Positions 8,411 to 15,956 of a stretch of 64,000 bases of DNA are shown in pieces. The notes under the pieces were generated by a model. It did no database searches. It was given only the letters and a program-made list of their open reading frames with translations, and was not told the DNA's origin. The stretch covers positions 1 through 64,000 of the forward strand of contig JBBATY010000006.1 of the NCBI GenBank assembly GCA_040398525.1. The letters run 5' to 3'. Every line of letters begins with the position of its first letter. Position 1 is the stretch's first letter. The position numbers were made by a program, and so were the translations under genes. Origin of the DNA: VFMC01 sp040398525 (lineage in GTDB: Bacteria; Actinomycetota; Acidimicrobiia; Acidimicrobiales; Ilumatobacteraceae).

Positions 8411-9678
8411 GTGACCTGCTGCGTTGGGGCGCAGCCACCGATGCCGGCCGGGTGCGCGAGAGCAACGAGGACGCGTACCTCGTCGAGCCGATGGTGTTCG
8501 CCGTGGCCGACGGGATGGGCGGGCACCAGGCCGGCGAGGTCGCCAGCGCAATGGCCGTCGATGTGCTGCGCCAGCGGCTGATCGACGGCGCGCCCGGTGT
8601 CGAAGTGGTGGTCGCTGCAGTGGTCGAGGCCAACGCGGCGATCTTCCAGACCGCCCGGCGCAACAGCGCGCAGATGGGGATGGGCACCACGGTGACCGTG
8701 CTCGCCGTGCTGCCTGCCGCCGAGGCGCCCGACGTCGACGAGTCGCGCCAGGCCGCGACCGATGCAGCCGGCGTGACTGCCGAACCGACGGTCGGCGCCG
8801 AGCCCGCAGACGGGGTCGAGCCCGCAGACGGGGTCGAGCCGGCACCCGAGCCCGACCCGACGAGCGTGGCGCCGACTCCTGCAGCGGCAGCACCCGAACC
8901 GGTCCGCCTGGCGGTGGCGAACGTCGGCGACAGCCGCACCTACCTCGTGCGCGGCGGCGCGCTCACCCGGGCCACGGTCGATCACAGCTATGTGCAGGAG
9001 CTGCTGGCCACCGGGCACCTCAGCGAGGACGAGGCGCGCAACCACCCGCGACGCAACATCGTCACCCGCGCCCTCGGCATCGAGCCGAGCGTGCGCGTCG
9101 ACTCGTGGGTGCTGCCCCTCGTGCGCGGCGACCGCTTCGTGCTGTGCAGCGACGGCCTGGTCGACGAGATCGACGACACGCAGATCGCCGAGATCGTCCG
9201 ATCCGCCGACGACCCCCAGGTTGCGGCCGAGCGGCTCGTCGCGGCAGCTCTCGAGCATGGTGGCCGCGACAACGTCACGGTCGTCGTGGTCGACGTCGTC
9301 GAAGGGGCCGAGCCCGGCGACGCGCTGTCAGCTGGACGCACACCCGAGTCGACGCTCGTCATGCCGGTGGTCAGCGCTGCCGGGGTGGCCGCCGACCCGA
9401 TCAGTGCACAGCCAGCACCTGCACGAGGCCCGAGCAGGATGCCGCAGATGACCGGGCGGCTGTTCGCTGCGCTGATCGCGATCGCCGTCGTCCTGACGGC
9501 CGTCATCACCCTGCTCGCCGTGGCGCTGACGGTCGACGACGCCCCGGCGCCAACCACCACCTCGACCACCACCAGCTCGAGCACCACCTCGACCACCACC
9601 ACCGTGCCGAGCCCAGCGACGACCGTCAGCCCCGAACCCACGGCGAGCACCACCGCCACTACCGTCGGCGGTCCATGA
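8407..9678 (+). CDS. pstP: PP2C-family Ser/Thr phosphatase PstP with long insert and Thr-rich tail
   Basis: A 423-residue enzyme that reverses PknB phosphorylation. PP2C motifs are visible: RESNEDAYLV (near residue 17), VADGMGGHQAGE (metal-binding D35), ANVGDSRTYL, and CSDGLVDEI with GGRDNVTVVVVD at the domain end. A TM helix at about residues 353-378 is followed by an extracytoplasmic tail of about 45 residues that is mostly Thr and Ser. An Ala/Pro/acidic insert of roughly 60 residues (about 103-165) splits the catalytic domain before VANVGDSR and includes a two-copy 18-bp repeat. It is coupled to both neighbours by ATGA overlaps. Confidence 0.93.
   Translation: MSDLLRWGAATDAGRVRESNEDAYLVEPMVFAVADGMGGHQAGEVASAMAVDVLRQRLIDGAPGVEVVVAAVVEANAAIFQTARRNSAQMGMGTTVTVLAVLPAAEAPDVDESRQAATDAAGVTAEPTVGAEPADGVEPADGVEPAPEPDPTSVAPTPAAAAPEPVRLAVANVGDSRTYLVRGGALTRATVDHSYVQELLATGHLSEDEARNHPRRNIVTRALGIEPSVRVDSWVLPLVRGDRFVLCSDGLVDEIDDTQIAEIVRSADDPQVAAERLVAAALEHGGRDNVTVVVVDVVEGAEPGDALSAGRTPESTLVMPVVSAAGVAADPISAQPAPARGPSRMPQMTGRLFAALIAIAVVLTAVITLLAVALTVDDAPAPTTTSTTTSSSTTSTTTTVPSPATTVSPEPTASTTATTVGGP
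8800..8835 (+). repeat. Two tandem 18-bp units in pstP insert
   Basis: GAGCCCGCAGACGGGGTC occurs twice back to back in frame, encoding EPADGV-EPADGV, and is followed by a partial third unit. It lies in the linker inserted into the PP2C domain, a likely site of slippage length variation. Confidence 0.85.
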
Positions 9679-11078
9679 GCACTGCCTCACCGGTCGCGGC
9701 CGCCCGCCGGGGCACCGAGCTCGGTCTCGTCGCGATGGCCGGGGTGATCACGGTGGTCGCCTACACCCTGGCCTCGCTCGGCAAGAACGCCGAGATCCCG
9801 CCGATCATCGTGCCGTTCCTGGTGGCCGTGCTCGGCCTGCTGCTCATCGCCCACATCGCCACCCGCATCCTTGCCAGTGGCGCCGAGCCGACGCTGCTGC
9901 CGTTGGCCGCGCTGCTGCACGGCCTCGGCTACGTGATGATCACCCGGCTCGACGACCGCCTGGCCGGGTTGCAGACCACGTGGAGCCTGATCGCGGTCGG
10001 GGCCTACATCGGAGTGCTGGTGGTGGTGCAACGGCCCACCGACCTGGCCCGCTACAAGTGGTCGTTCTTCGCCCTCGGCGCAGGCCTGCTGCTGCTGCCG
10101 CTCGTGCCCGGCGTGGGCCGCACCTTCGGTGGGGCGCGCATCTGGGTGAGCATCGGTCCGATCAACTTCCAGCCCGGCGAGTTCGCCAAGATCGCCTTCG
10201 CCATCTTCCTCGCCGGCTACCTGGCCGAACGTCGCGAGCTGGTGGCCGAGGCCACCTGGCGCATCGGGCCGATCCGCCTGCCCGAGCCCCGCTACCTGCT
10301 GCCGCTGCTGGCCGCGTGGGGGTTCTCGGTGGTGGTGATGGTCGGCCTCAAGGACCTCGGCGCATCACTGCTGTTCTTCGCCATGTTCTTGATCATGGTG
10401 TGGGTGGCCACCGAGCGGGCCAGCTTCCTCGTCATCGGCACCGTGCTGTTCGCCGGCGCCGCCTATGTGGCCTGGACGCTGTTCGACAACGTGCAGACCC
10501 GCGTCACCATCTGGCGCGACCCGTGGCCGTACTACGAAGGCCGCGGCTACCAGATCGTGCAGTCGATGTTCGCCTTCGCCAACGGCGGGGTGGCCGGCAC
10601 CGGCCTCGGCCTCGGCAGCCCCAACAAGATCCCCGAGGTGAAGAACGACTTCATCTTCGCTGCAATCGGTGAAGAGCTCGGGTTGTTCGGGGCGACGGCG
10701 GTGCTCATCGCCTTCCTGCTCGTCATCGGCGCCGGCCTGCGCATCGCCGTGCGGGCCGAGCGGCCGTTCGAGAAGATCCTCGCCACAGGCCTCACCACCA
10801 TCATCGGGGTGCAGGCGTTCATCATCATCGGCGGTGTCATCCGGGTGGTGCCGCTCACCGGCATCACCTTGCCGTTCGTCAGCTACGGCGGCTCGAGCCT
10901 GGTGTCGAACTACATCCTGCTCGCCCTGCTGGTGCGCATCAGCGACTCCACGGCGCGCCAGCTCGGTGAGGTGCCCGACACGCTCACCATCGGCGAGCGC
11001 TTCGAGACCCGCTCGTTGCGCCGCGCCGAGCGACGCGCCACCAGGGCCGCCGCCCGCGAGGCTCGGAGGCAGCGGTGA
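9675..11078 (+). CDS. rodA: FtsW/RodA-type SEDS glycosyltransferase
   Basis: A 467-residue polytopic membrane protein of the SEDS family, which polymerises lipid II into peptidoglycan. Recognisable parts include INFQPGEFAKIAFAIFLAGYL (the SEDS signature near residue 165), the long extracytoplasmic loop with WRDPWPYYEGRGYQIVQSMFA, and the C-terminal GITLPFVSYGGSSL motif. Its position between pstP and pbpA matches mycobacterial rodA, and it should form the cognate polymerase/transpeptidase pair with PbpA. The C-terminus is basic and cytoplasmic. The start ATG overlaps pstP's TGA, and its own TGA overlaps the GTG of pbpA. Confidence 0.93.
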   Translation: MSTASPVAAARRGTELGLVAMAGVITVVAYTLASLGKNAEIPPIIVPFLVAVLGLLLIAHIATRILASGAEPTLLPLAALLHGLGYVMITRLDDRLAGLQTTWSLIAVGAYIGVLVVVQRPTDLARYKWSFFALGAGLLLLPLVPGVGRTFGGARIWVSIGPINFQPGEFAKIAFAIFLAGYLAERRELVAEATWRIGPIRLPEPRYLLPLLAAWGFSVVVMVGLKDLGASLLFFAMFLIMVWVATERASFLVIGTVLFAGAAYVAWTLFDNVQTRVTIWRDPWPYYEGRGYQIVQSMFAFANGGVAGTGLGLGSPNKIPEVKNDFIFAAIGEELGLFGATAVLIAFLLVIGAGLRIAVRAERPFEKILATGLTTIIGVQAFIIIGGVIRVVPLTGITLPFVSYGGSSLVSNYILLALLVRISDSTARQLGEVPDTLTIGERFETRSLRRAERRATRAAAREARRQR

Positions 11079-12559
11079 ACGGCAAGATCCGCCACCTCGC
11101 CGCCGGGCTGATCGTCTGCTACATCGCCCTGTTCGTGCAGATCAACGTGCTGCAGGTGGGCCGCGAGCGCGAGCTCACCGCCGACCCGCGCAACAACCGC
11201 CAGACCATCCGCGACTTCAACCGGCCCCGCGGCCCGATCGTCACCGCCGACGGCGTGGTGGTGGCCCGCAGCGTGCCCACCGCCGACCCCGACGACGAGT
11301 TCGACTACCAGCGCGAGTACCCGACCGGCGAGCTGTTCGCGCACATCACCGGTTACCACACCTTCAGCTACGGAAGCACCCAGATCGAAAAGACCCAGGG
11401 CGACGTCCTGATCGGCGCCACCGCCGCCCAGCAGATCCAGAGCATCGGCAACCTCTTCGACGACCCCGACGTGTCCGGCTCGGTGCAGCTCACCCTGCGC
11501 GCCGACGTGCAGGAGGTGGCCAAGCAGGCGCTCGGGGGTCGCGAGGGCTCGGTCGTGGTGATCGAGCCCGCCACCGGGGCGACCGTCGCGATGTGGAGCT
11601 ACCCGAGCTTCGACCCCAACCTGGTCGCCGTGCACGACACCAGCCAGGCCGGCGACGTGCTCGAGTTCCTCAACAACTTCCCCGGCAAGCCGCTGCTCGC
11701 CAACGCCTACCAGGAGCGCTACATGCCGGGCTCGAGCTTCAAGGTGGTCACCATGGCCACTGCGCTCGAGACCGGGGTGGCCACCCTCGACCGCGTGTTC
11801 CCCGACGAGTCCGAGTGGGTGCCACCGCAGACCACCGACCCGATCGAGAACTACGGCGGCACCACGTGCGGCGGCACGCTGACCGAGGTCTTCTACCGCA
11901 GCTGCAACATCCCCTTCGCGCAGATGGCGATCGAGCTCGGCCCCGACCGGATGGTGGCCGGCACCGACGAGTGGGGCATCGGCGAGCGCCTGCCGATCGA
12001 TCTGCCCCGTCCCGTGGCCAGCGTGTTCGGCGAGGCCGCCGACTTCACCGACGAGCTACCGCTGCTCGCCATCGGCGGCTTCGGCCAGGGCAACGACCAG
12101 ATGGTGCCGCTGCACATGGCGATGGTGGCGGCCACGGTGGCCAACAAGGGCACGATGATGGCTCCGCACGTCGTCGACTCGACCCGCTACCACGACGGCC
12201 GTGTGCTGCAGAGCACCGTGCCCTCGGTGTGGAAGCGGCCGATCGACCAGACCACCGCCGACCTGCTGAACGGGATGATGGTCGAGGTGGTCAACCGCGG
12301 CACCGGCAAGGCGATGCAGCTCGCCAACGGCATCCAGGCCGCGGCGAAGACCGGCACCGCACAGTTGAACGGACCCGGCGAACCGGAGCGCTCGCACGCC
12401 TGGATCGTCGGCTTCGCGCCGGCCTCGGCACCGCGCTACGCGATCGCCGTGATGATCAAGGGCACCACCGACGAGATCAGTGCGAGCACGGGCGGCAAGC
12501 TGGCCGGCCCGGTCGCCAAGCAGGTGCTCGACTACCTGTTCGCGAACCCCGGCGCATGA
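11075..12559 (+). CDS. pbpA: Class B penicillin-binding protein PbpA
   Basis: A 494-residue D,D-transpeptidase that cross-links peptidoglycan outside the membrane. An N-terminal signal anchor (about residues 7-27) is followed by an N-terminal PBP module and a transpeptidase domain. The three catalytic motifs are S220-S-F-K223, S276-C-N278 and K425-T-G427. Its length matches M. tuberculosis PbpA (about 490 residues). GTG 11075 overlaps the SEDS gene stop (GTGA), ensuring co-translation with its likely partner polymerase. PknB, encoded next, phosphorylates this protein in mycobacteria. Confidence 0.94.
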   Translation: MNGKIRHLAAGLIVCYIALFVQINVLQVGRERELTADPRNNRQTIRDFNRPRGPIVTADGVVVARSVPTADPDDEFDYQREYPTGELFAHITGYHTFSYGSTQIEKTQGDVLIGATAAQQIQSIGNLFDDPDVSGSVQLTLRADVQEVAKQALGGREGSVVVIEPATGATVAMWSYPSFDPNLVAVHDTSQAGDVLEFLNNFPGKPLLANAYQERYMPGSSFKVVTMATALETGVATLDRVFPDESEWVPPQTTDPIENYGGTTCGGTLTEVFYRSCNIPFAQMAIELGPDRMVAGTDEWGIGERLPIDLPRPVASVFGEAADFTDELPLLAIGGFGQGNDQMVPLHMAMVAATVANKGTMMAPHVVDSTRYHDGRVLQSTVPSVWKRPIDQTTADLLNGMMVEVVNRGTGKAMQLANGIQAAAKTGTAQLNGPGEPERSHAWIVGFAPASAPRYAIAVMIKGTTDEISASTGGKLAGPVAKQVLDYLFANPGA

Positions 12560-12593
12560 TGGCCACCGCGGTGACCCGACGGACGGTCGTGGA

Positions 12594-12599
12594 TATCCT
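12594..12599 (+). promoter_or_regulatory. Candidate internal promoter -10 for pknB
   Basis: TATCCT is 10 nt before ATG 12610 of the leader ORF, in the only sizeable gap (85 nt) of the operon. It would let pknB be transcribed separately from the upstream cell-wall genes. Confidence 0.4.
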
Positions 12600-12609
12600 T
12601 GCTCGACCC

Positions 12610-12648
12610 ATGCCCGAGATCGCCCCCGTGCGAAGCGAGACCCCGTGA
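12610..12648 (+). CDS. 12-codon leader ORF overlapping the pknB start
   Basis: ATG 12610 opens a frame encoding MPEIAPVRSETP and stops at TGA 12646-12648, overlapping the pknB GTG (12645-12647) as GTGA. It begins near the predicted transcription start, and pknB itself has no convincing ribosome site. It may therefore be a minicistron that delivers terminating ribosomes to pknB. It is too short to judge by codon usage, and it could be accidental. Confidence 0.4.
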   Translation: MPEIAPVRSETP

Positions 12649-14648
12649 CCGACAGCAACGACCGCATCGTGTTGAACGAGCGGTACGAGATCCAGCACCG
12701 CGTCGGCCGTGGCGGCATGGCCGATGTGTTCCTGGCGCGCGACCTGCTGCTCGATCGACCGGTCGCGATCAAGGTGCTGTTCCCCGAGTTCGCCACCGAC
12801 CCGAACTTCGTCGAGCGCTTCCGCCGCGAGGCCCAGGCCGCCGCCAACTTGAACCACCCCAACATCGTCGGCGTCTACGACTGGGGCAAGTACTCGAACA
12901 CCTACTTCATGGCGATGGAGTACGTGCAGGGCCGCACCCTGGCCGACATCCTGCGCGTCAACGGCCGGATCAGCTCGGTGCAGGCTGCCGAGATCGCCAG
13001 CGAGGTCGCCGCGGCGCTCGCCTTCGCCCACCGCAACGGGGTGGTGCACCGCGACATCAAGCCGGCGAACATCCTCATCGGCTCGGCCGGTCAGGTGAAG
13101 GTGGCCGACTTCGGCATCGCCCGCGCCATGAACGCCCCGATCGAGGAGAACCTCACCCAGGTCGGTTCGGTGATGGGCACCGCCACCTACTTCTCGCCCG
13201 AGCAGGCGCAGGGCCTCCAGCCCGATCCGCGCAGCGACCTCTACTCACTCGGCATCGTGCTGTACGAGATGGTGTCCGGACGGCCACCGTTCTCCGGCGA
13301 CAACCCGGTGGGCATCGCCTACAAGCAGGTGCACGACGCGCCGCAGCCGCTCAACCAGCTCATCGCCGACATCCCCCTGCCGTTCGAGGCGATCGTCGCC
13401 AAGCTGCTCGCGAAGAGCCCGAACGTGCGCTACCCCGACGCCGATGCGCTGCGCGCCGACCTGCGCCGCTTCCGCGCCGGCGAGCCCGTGCAGGCCCTGG
13501 CCGGCATCGCTGCCCCGGCCACGGTGACCCTGCCCCAGCAGCAGGTCGGCCAAGCCGCCTACCAGTCGACCGCGGCGATGCAGCGCACGACGGCCATGCC
13601 CCAGCAGGCCTACCCGCAGCCCTACGAGCAGCCCCGCAGCCGCAACGGGCTGTTCGCCGCACTCGGCTTCCTCGTGCTGATCGCCCTCGTCGTCGGCGGC
13701 ATCGTCGTCTACAACTCGCTGTCGCGCGACTCCGGTCCGGTGGCACCCACCACAGTGGCGATCCCGAACGTCGTCGGCCTCGACTACGACGTTGCCGTGC
13801 AGGCGCTCGACGATGCCGGGCTGTCGTTCGAACCGGTGCCGCAGGAGAACCCCGACGTCCCCGAGAACCAGGTGTTCCAGACCGATCCGCCCGCCGGCCA
13901 GGTGGTGCAGACCGGTTCGGTGGTGAAGGTGGTGTTCAACCCCACCAAGCAGCCGGCTCCGGTGCCCGATGTGGTGGGCCAGAACCTCGAGGAGGCCAAG
14001 CGCCTGCTCACCGAGGCCCAGTTCACCGTCGGCGAGATCACCGCCGAGGCGAGCGACCTGCCCAAGGACACCGTCATCCGCACCGACCCGCCGGCGGGCA
14101 CCGAGCTGAAGGTCGGCTCGCCCGTGGCGATCGTCATCTCCGGGGGCCCCGACACCCAGACCGTCCCCGACGTGGTGGGCCAGACCCAGGCGGCCGCACG
14201 GGCCACGCTCGAGGGCGAGCCGTTCCGGTTCGTCGTCAGCACACGCGAGCAGAACGACCCGACGGTGCCGGCAGGCTCGGTCATCGCCACCGAGCCGGCG
14301 GCCGCCAGCCAGCTCGCCGTGGGCGGCGCGATCACCCTCGTGGTGTCGAGCGGTCCGCAGCAGGTCGAGGTCGGCTCGTACGTCGGGCGCACCGAGGCCG
14401 AGGCGCGCAACTTGATCACGTCGATCGGGCTGGTGCCGAACGTGCTCTACGTGAACGTCCCCGCCGGCGATGCCAACGCGGGCCTCGTCATCTCGCAGAG
14501 CGTGCCGCCCGGCACCAAGGTGAACCCGACCTCGATGGTGACGCTCCAGGTGGGCCGTGCCGTGGCACCGCCGACCACGAGCACCACCACCACGACCACC
14601 ACCACGACGACCACCACCACCACGACGCCCCCGCCACCCGGCGGTTGA
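12645..14648 (+). CDS. pknB: PASTA-domain Ser/Thr protein kinase PknB
   Basis: A 667-residue receptor kinase. The kinase domain (about residues 13-280) has the Gly loop VGRGGMADVF, K43 in VAIKVL, H135-R-D137 catalytic loop, DFG 155-157 and an activation loop with Thr and Ser residues. A TM helix at about 335-357 leads to four extracytoplasmic PASTA repeats (about 371-640), each with a V-P-x-V-V-G-type opening, which sense muropeptides or lipid II. The protein ends in a poly-Thr/Pro tail. It phosphorylates cell-wall and division proteins and recruits the FHA adaptors of this operon. No separate pknA lies here, unlike mycobacteria. GTG 12645 overlaps a leader ORF. Confidence 0.95.
   Translation: MTDSNDRIVLNERYEIQHRVGRGGMADVFLARDLLLDRPVAIKVLFPEFATDPNFVERFRREAQAAANLNHPNIVGVYDWGKYSNTYFMAMEYVQGRTLADILRVNGRISSVQAAEIASEVAAALAFAHRNGVVHRDIKPANILIGSAGQVKVADFGIARAMNAPIEENLTQVGSVMGTATYFSPEQAQGLQPDPRSDLYSLGIVLYEMVSGRPPFSGDNPVGIAYKQVHDAPQPLNQLIADIPLPFEAIVAKLLAKSPNVRYPDADALRADLRRFRAGEPVQALAGIAAPATVTLPQQQVGQAAYQSTAAMQRTTAMPQQAYPQPYEQPRSRNGLFAALGFLVLIALVVGGIVVYNSLSRDSGPVAPTTVAIPNVVGLDYDVAVQALDDAGLSFEPVPQENPDVPENQVFQTDPPAGQVVQTGSVVKVVFNPTKQPAPVPDVVGQNLEEAKRLLTEAQFTVGEITAEASDLPKDTVIRTDPPAGTELKVGSPVAIVISGGPDTQTVPDVVGQTQAAARATLEGEPFRFVVSTREQNDPTVPAGSVIATEPAAASQLAVGGAITLVVSSGPQQVEVGSYVGRTEAEARNLITSIGLVPNVLYVNVPAGDANAGLVISQSVPPGTKVNPTSMVTLQVGRAVAPPTTSTTTTTTTTTTTTTTTPPPPGG
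14573..14628 (+). repeat. ACC/ACG low-complexity tract encoding poly-Thr
   Basis: A run of ACC and ACG codons with one AGC makes the Thr-rich C-terminal tail of PknB. A similar ACC/TCG/AGC tract lies in pstP at about 9553-9603. Both tails lie outside the membrane by topology. Confidence 0.85.
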
Positions 14649-14658
14649 GCCGCCGCGG

Positions 14659-15252
14659 TCAGCGCGTCGCCGGCGTGCTGCGGAGGAAGTTGAACAGCAG
14701 GTCGTGGCCCGAGGTGGTGAGGATGCTCTCGGGGTGGAACTGCACGCCCTCGATCGGCAGCTCGCGGTGGCGCACCCCCATGATCACCCCGTCGTCGCAC
14801 GTGGCGGTGACCTCGAGGCAGTCGGGCACGGTGGCCGGGTCGATGACCAGGCTGTGGTAGCGGGTCGCGGTCAGCGGTGACGGCAGCCCGGAGAAGACCC
14901 CGGTGCCGTGATGGCTGATGAGCGAGGTCTTGCCGTGCATCAACTGTGGCGCGCGCACGACGGCTGCCCCGTAGACATGGCCGATGGCCTGATGGCCGAG
15001 GCACACCCCGAGCACGGGGATGCCCCGCTCGGCGAAGGCCGGGATCGCTGCGCAGATGATGCCTGCATCCTCGGGCCGCCCCGGCCCGGGCGACAGCAGC
15101 ACGCTGTCGGGCTGCAGGGCCAGCGCCTCGTCGACGCTCATCTGGTCGTTGCGCACCACCACCGGGTCGGCGCCCAGTTCACCGAGGTACTGCACGAGGT
15201 TGTAGACGAAGCTGTCGTAGCTGTCGATCACGAGCACGCGAGCACCTGGCAC
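14659..15252 (-). CDS. trpG: Glutamine amidotransferase component, anthranilate/PABA synthase
   Basis: A 197-residue class I glutamine amidotransferase. Visible motifs are LLSPGPGRPEDAG (oxyanion strand), the nucleophile cysteine in VLGVCLGHQAIG, and the catalytic HPE in GVQFHPESILT. It supplies ammonia from glutamine to TrpE or PabB. It sits next to pknB, as trpG does in M. tuberculosis (convergent with pknB). GTG 15252 is set by TACGCT 6 nt upstream; GTG 15258 is the alternative. The promoter is shared back-to-back with crgA. No trpE or pabB occurs in the window, so anthranilate and aminodeoxychorismate roles cannot be separated. Confidence 0.92.
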   Translation of the reverse strand: MPGARVLVIDSYDSFVYNLVQYLGELGADPVVVRNDQMSVDEALALQPDSVLLSPGPGRPEDAGIICAAIPAFAERGIPVLGVCLGHQAIGHVYGAAVVRAPQLMHGKTSLISHHGTGVFSGLPSPLTATRYHSLVIDPATVPDCLEVTATCDDGVIMGVRHRELPIEGVQFHPESILTTSGHDLLFNFLRSTPATR

Positions 15253-15258
15253 CCCCAC

Positions 15259-15268
15259 AGCGTAGACT
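15259..15268. promoter_or_regulatory. Overlapping divergent -10 boxes for trpG and crgA
   Basis: AGCGTAGACT contains TAGACT on the plus strand (8 nt before crgA GTG 15277) and TACGCT on the minus strand (6 nt before trpG GTG 15252). The boxes share a TA step, and the two start codons are only 24 bp apart. This is a compact bidirectional promoter giving two leaderless transcripts. Confidence 0.6.
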
Positions 15269-15276
15269 CGCTGGCC

Positions 15277-15579
15277 GTGGCACCTCCCAAGAGAACGACC
15301 TCCGGCCGTGTGACCCCGAAGGGCACCACGCCCAACGGAGCAGCGCCAGCGCCGTCGACCGACCACCACCCTGCCGCGTCGTCGCGCTACACCCCGCCGA
15401 TCGCGCCCGAGGTGCAGCACAGCCCGAGCTGGCTGCCGATCCTGATGGCCGTGCTGATCGGCCTCGGCTTCCTCGTGATCATGCTGCGGTACCTGGTGTG
15501 GCCCGACACGAACCTGCCGGTGCTGTTCGGTCTGATCCTGCTGCTCGGCGGCCTCTACACCGCCACCAAGTGGAAGTAG
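15277..15579 (+). CDS. crgA: CrgA-like cell division membrane protein
   Basis: A 100-residue protein. The basic, flexible cytoplasmic N-terminus (about 50 residues) is followed by two transmembrane helices, SWLPILMAVLIGLGFLVIML and LFGLILLLGGLYTATKWK, separated by a short PDTNLP turn. This is the CrgA architecture, and CrgA recruits FtsZ, FtsQ and PBPs to the septum in actinomycetes. Its neighbourhood (trpG, pknB) matches mycobacteria. GTG 15277 follows TAGACT by 8 nt. Confidence 0.88.
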   Translation: MAPPKRTTSGRVTPKGTTPNGAAPAPSTDHHPAASSRYTPPIAPEVQHSPSWLPILMAVLIGLGFLVIMLRYLVWPDTNLPVLFGLILLLGGLYTATKWK

Positions 15580-15665
15580 CTGCCTGGCGCGACGCGGTGA
15601 ACACCGTCTGAACGACGGGTTACATCACTGTCATTCACCACAGCGATGTCCACACCTTGTGGATA

Positions 15666-15932
15666 TCACTCGTACAGAGGTGCAACGATCAACATGTCCT
15701 CGAGGCAGTGCCTCGGGGGCGGCGGGTCCTCGTCCGGGGCAAGGGTCAACTTGATCTCGAGGCCGCACACGCTGCAGCGATAGCGCACGTTGACCCTGCG
15801 CATCTCGCCCGGAGGGGGCGGTGGCGGCAGGGGCGTGGTCATGCTGCGAAGCATCCCGATCCCGGTTTTCCACAGGACAACGCCGATCAGGACACCGAAC
15901 CCGACCCAGATGACGGTCCCGAACGACGGCAT
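15666..15932 (-). CDS. Small membrane protein with C-terminal zinc ribbon
   Basis: An 88-residue protein of unknown function. An N-terminal TM helix (VIWVGFGVLIGVVLW) is followed by a proline run and a C-terminal half with CSVCGLE and a later HC pair, consistent with a small zinc-binding knuckle on the cytoplasmic side. ATG 15932 is chosen over GTG 15938 because TAGGCT lies exactly 6 nt before it. It stands alone between crgA and the thiolase. Confidence 0.7.
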   Translation of the reverse strand: MPSFGTVIWVGFGVLIGVVLWKTGIGMLRSMTTPLPPPPPPGEMRRVNVRYRCSVCGLEIKLTLAPDEDPPPPRHCLEDMLIVAPLYE

Positions 15933-15938
15933 GTGCAC

Positions 15939-15944
15939 AGCCTA
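15939..15944 (-). promoter_or_regulatory. -10 box, leaderless small zinc-ribbon gene
   Basis: TAGGCT lies 6 nt before ATG 15932, which decides the start codon. Confidence 0.5.
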
Positions 15945-15956
15945 CGGCGGTGCGGA

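Noticed and set aside
8424..11078. An 884-codon frame joining the pstP region to the SEDS protein
   Set aside because: Only the part from ATG 9675 has SEDS motifs. The rest is a frame-shifted shadow of pstP.
14573..14628. ACC/ACG repeat tract considered as a CRISPR or tandem-repeat locus
   Set aside because: It has no constant repeat/spacer structure. It is in frame and simply encodes the PknB poly-Thr tail.
15597..15612. GTGAACACCGTC repeated at about 15597 and 37553, with a related GAACACCG at 45229
   Set aside because: The flanks do not match, the gene contexts are unrelated, and the repeats are too short and too few to call a dispersed element.
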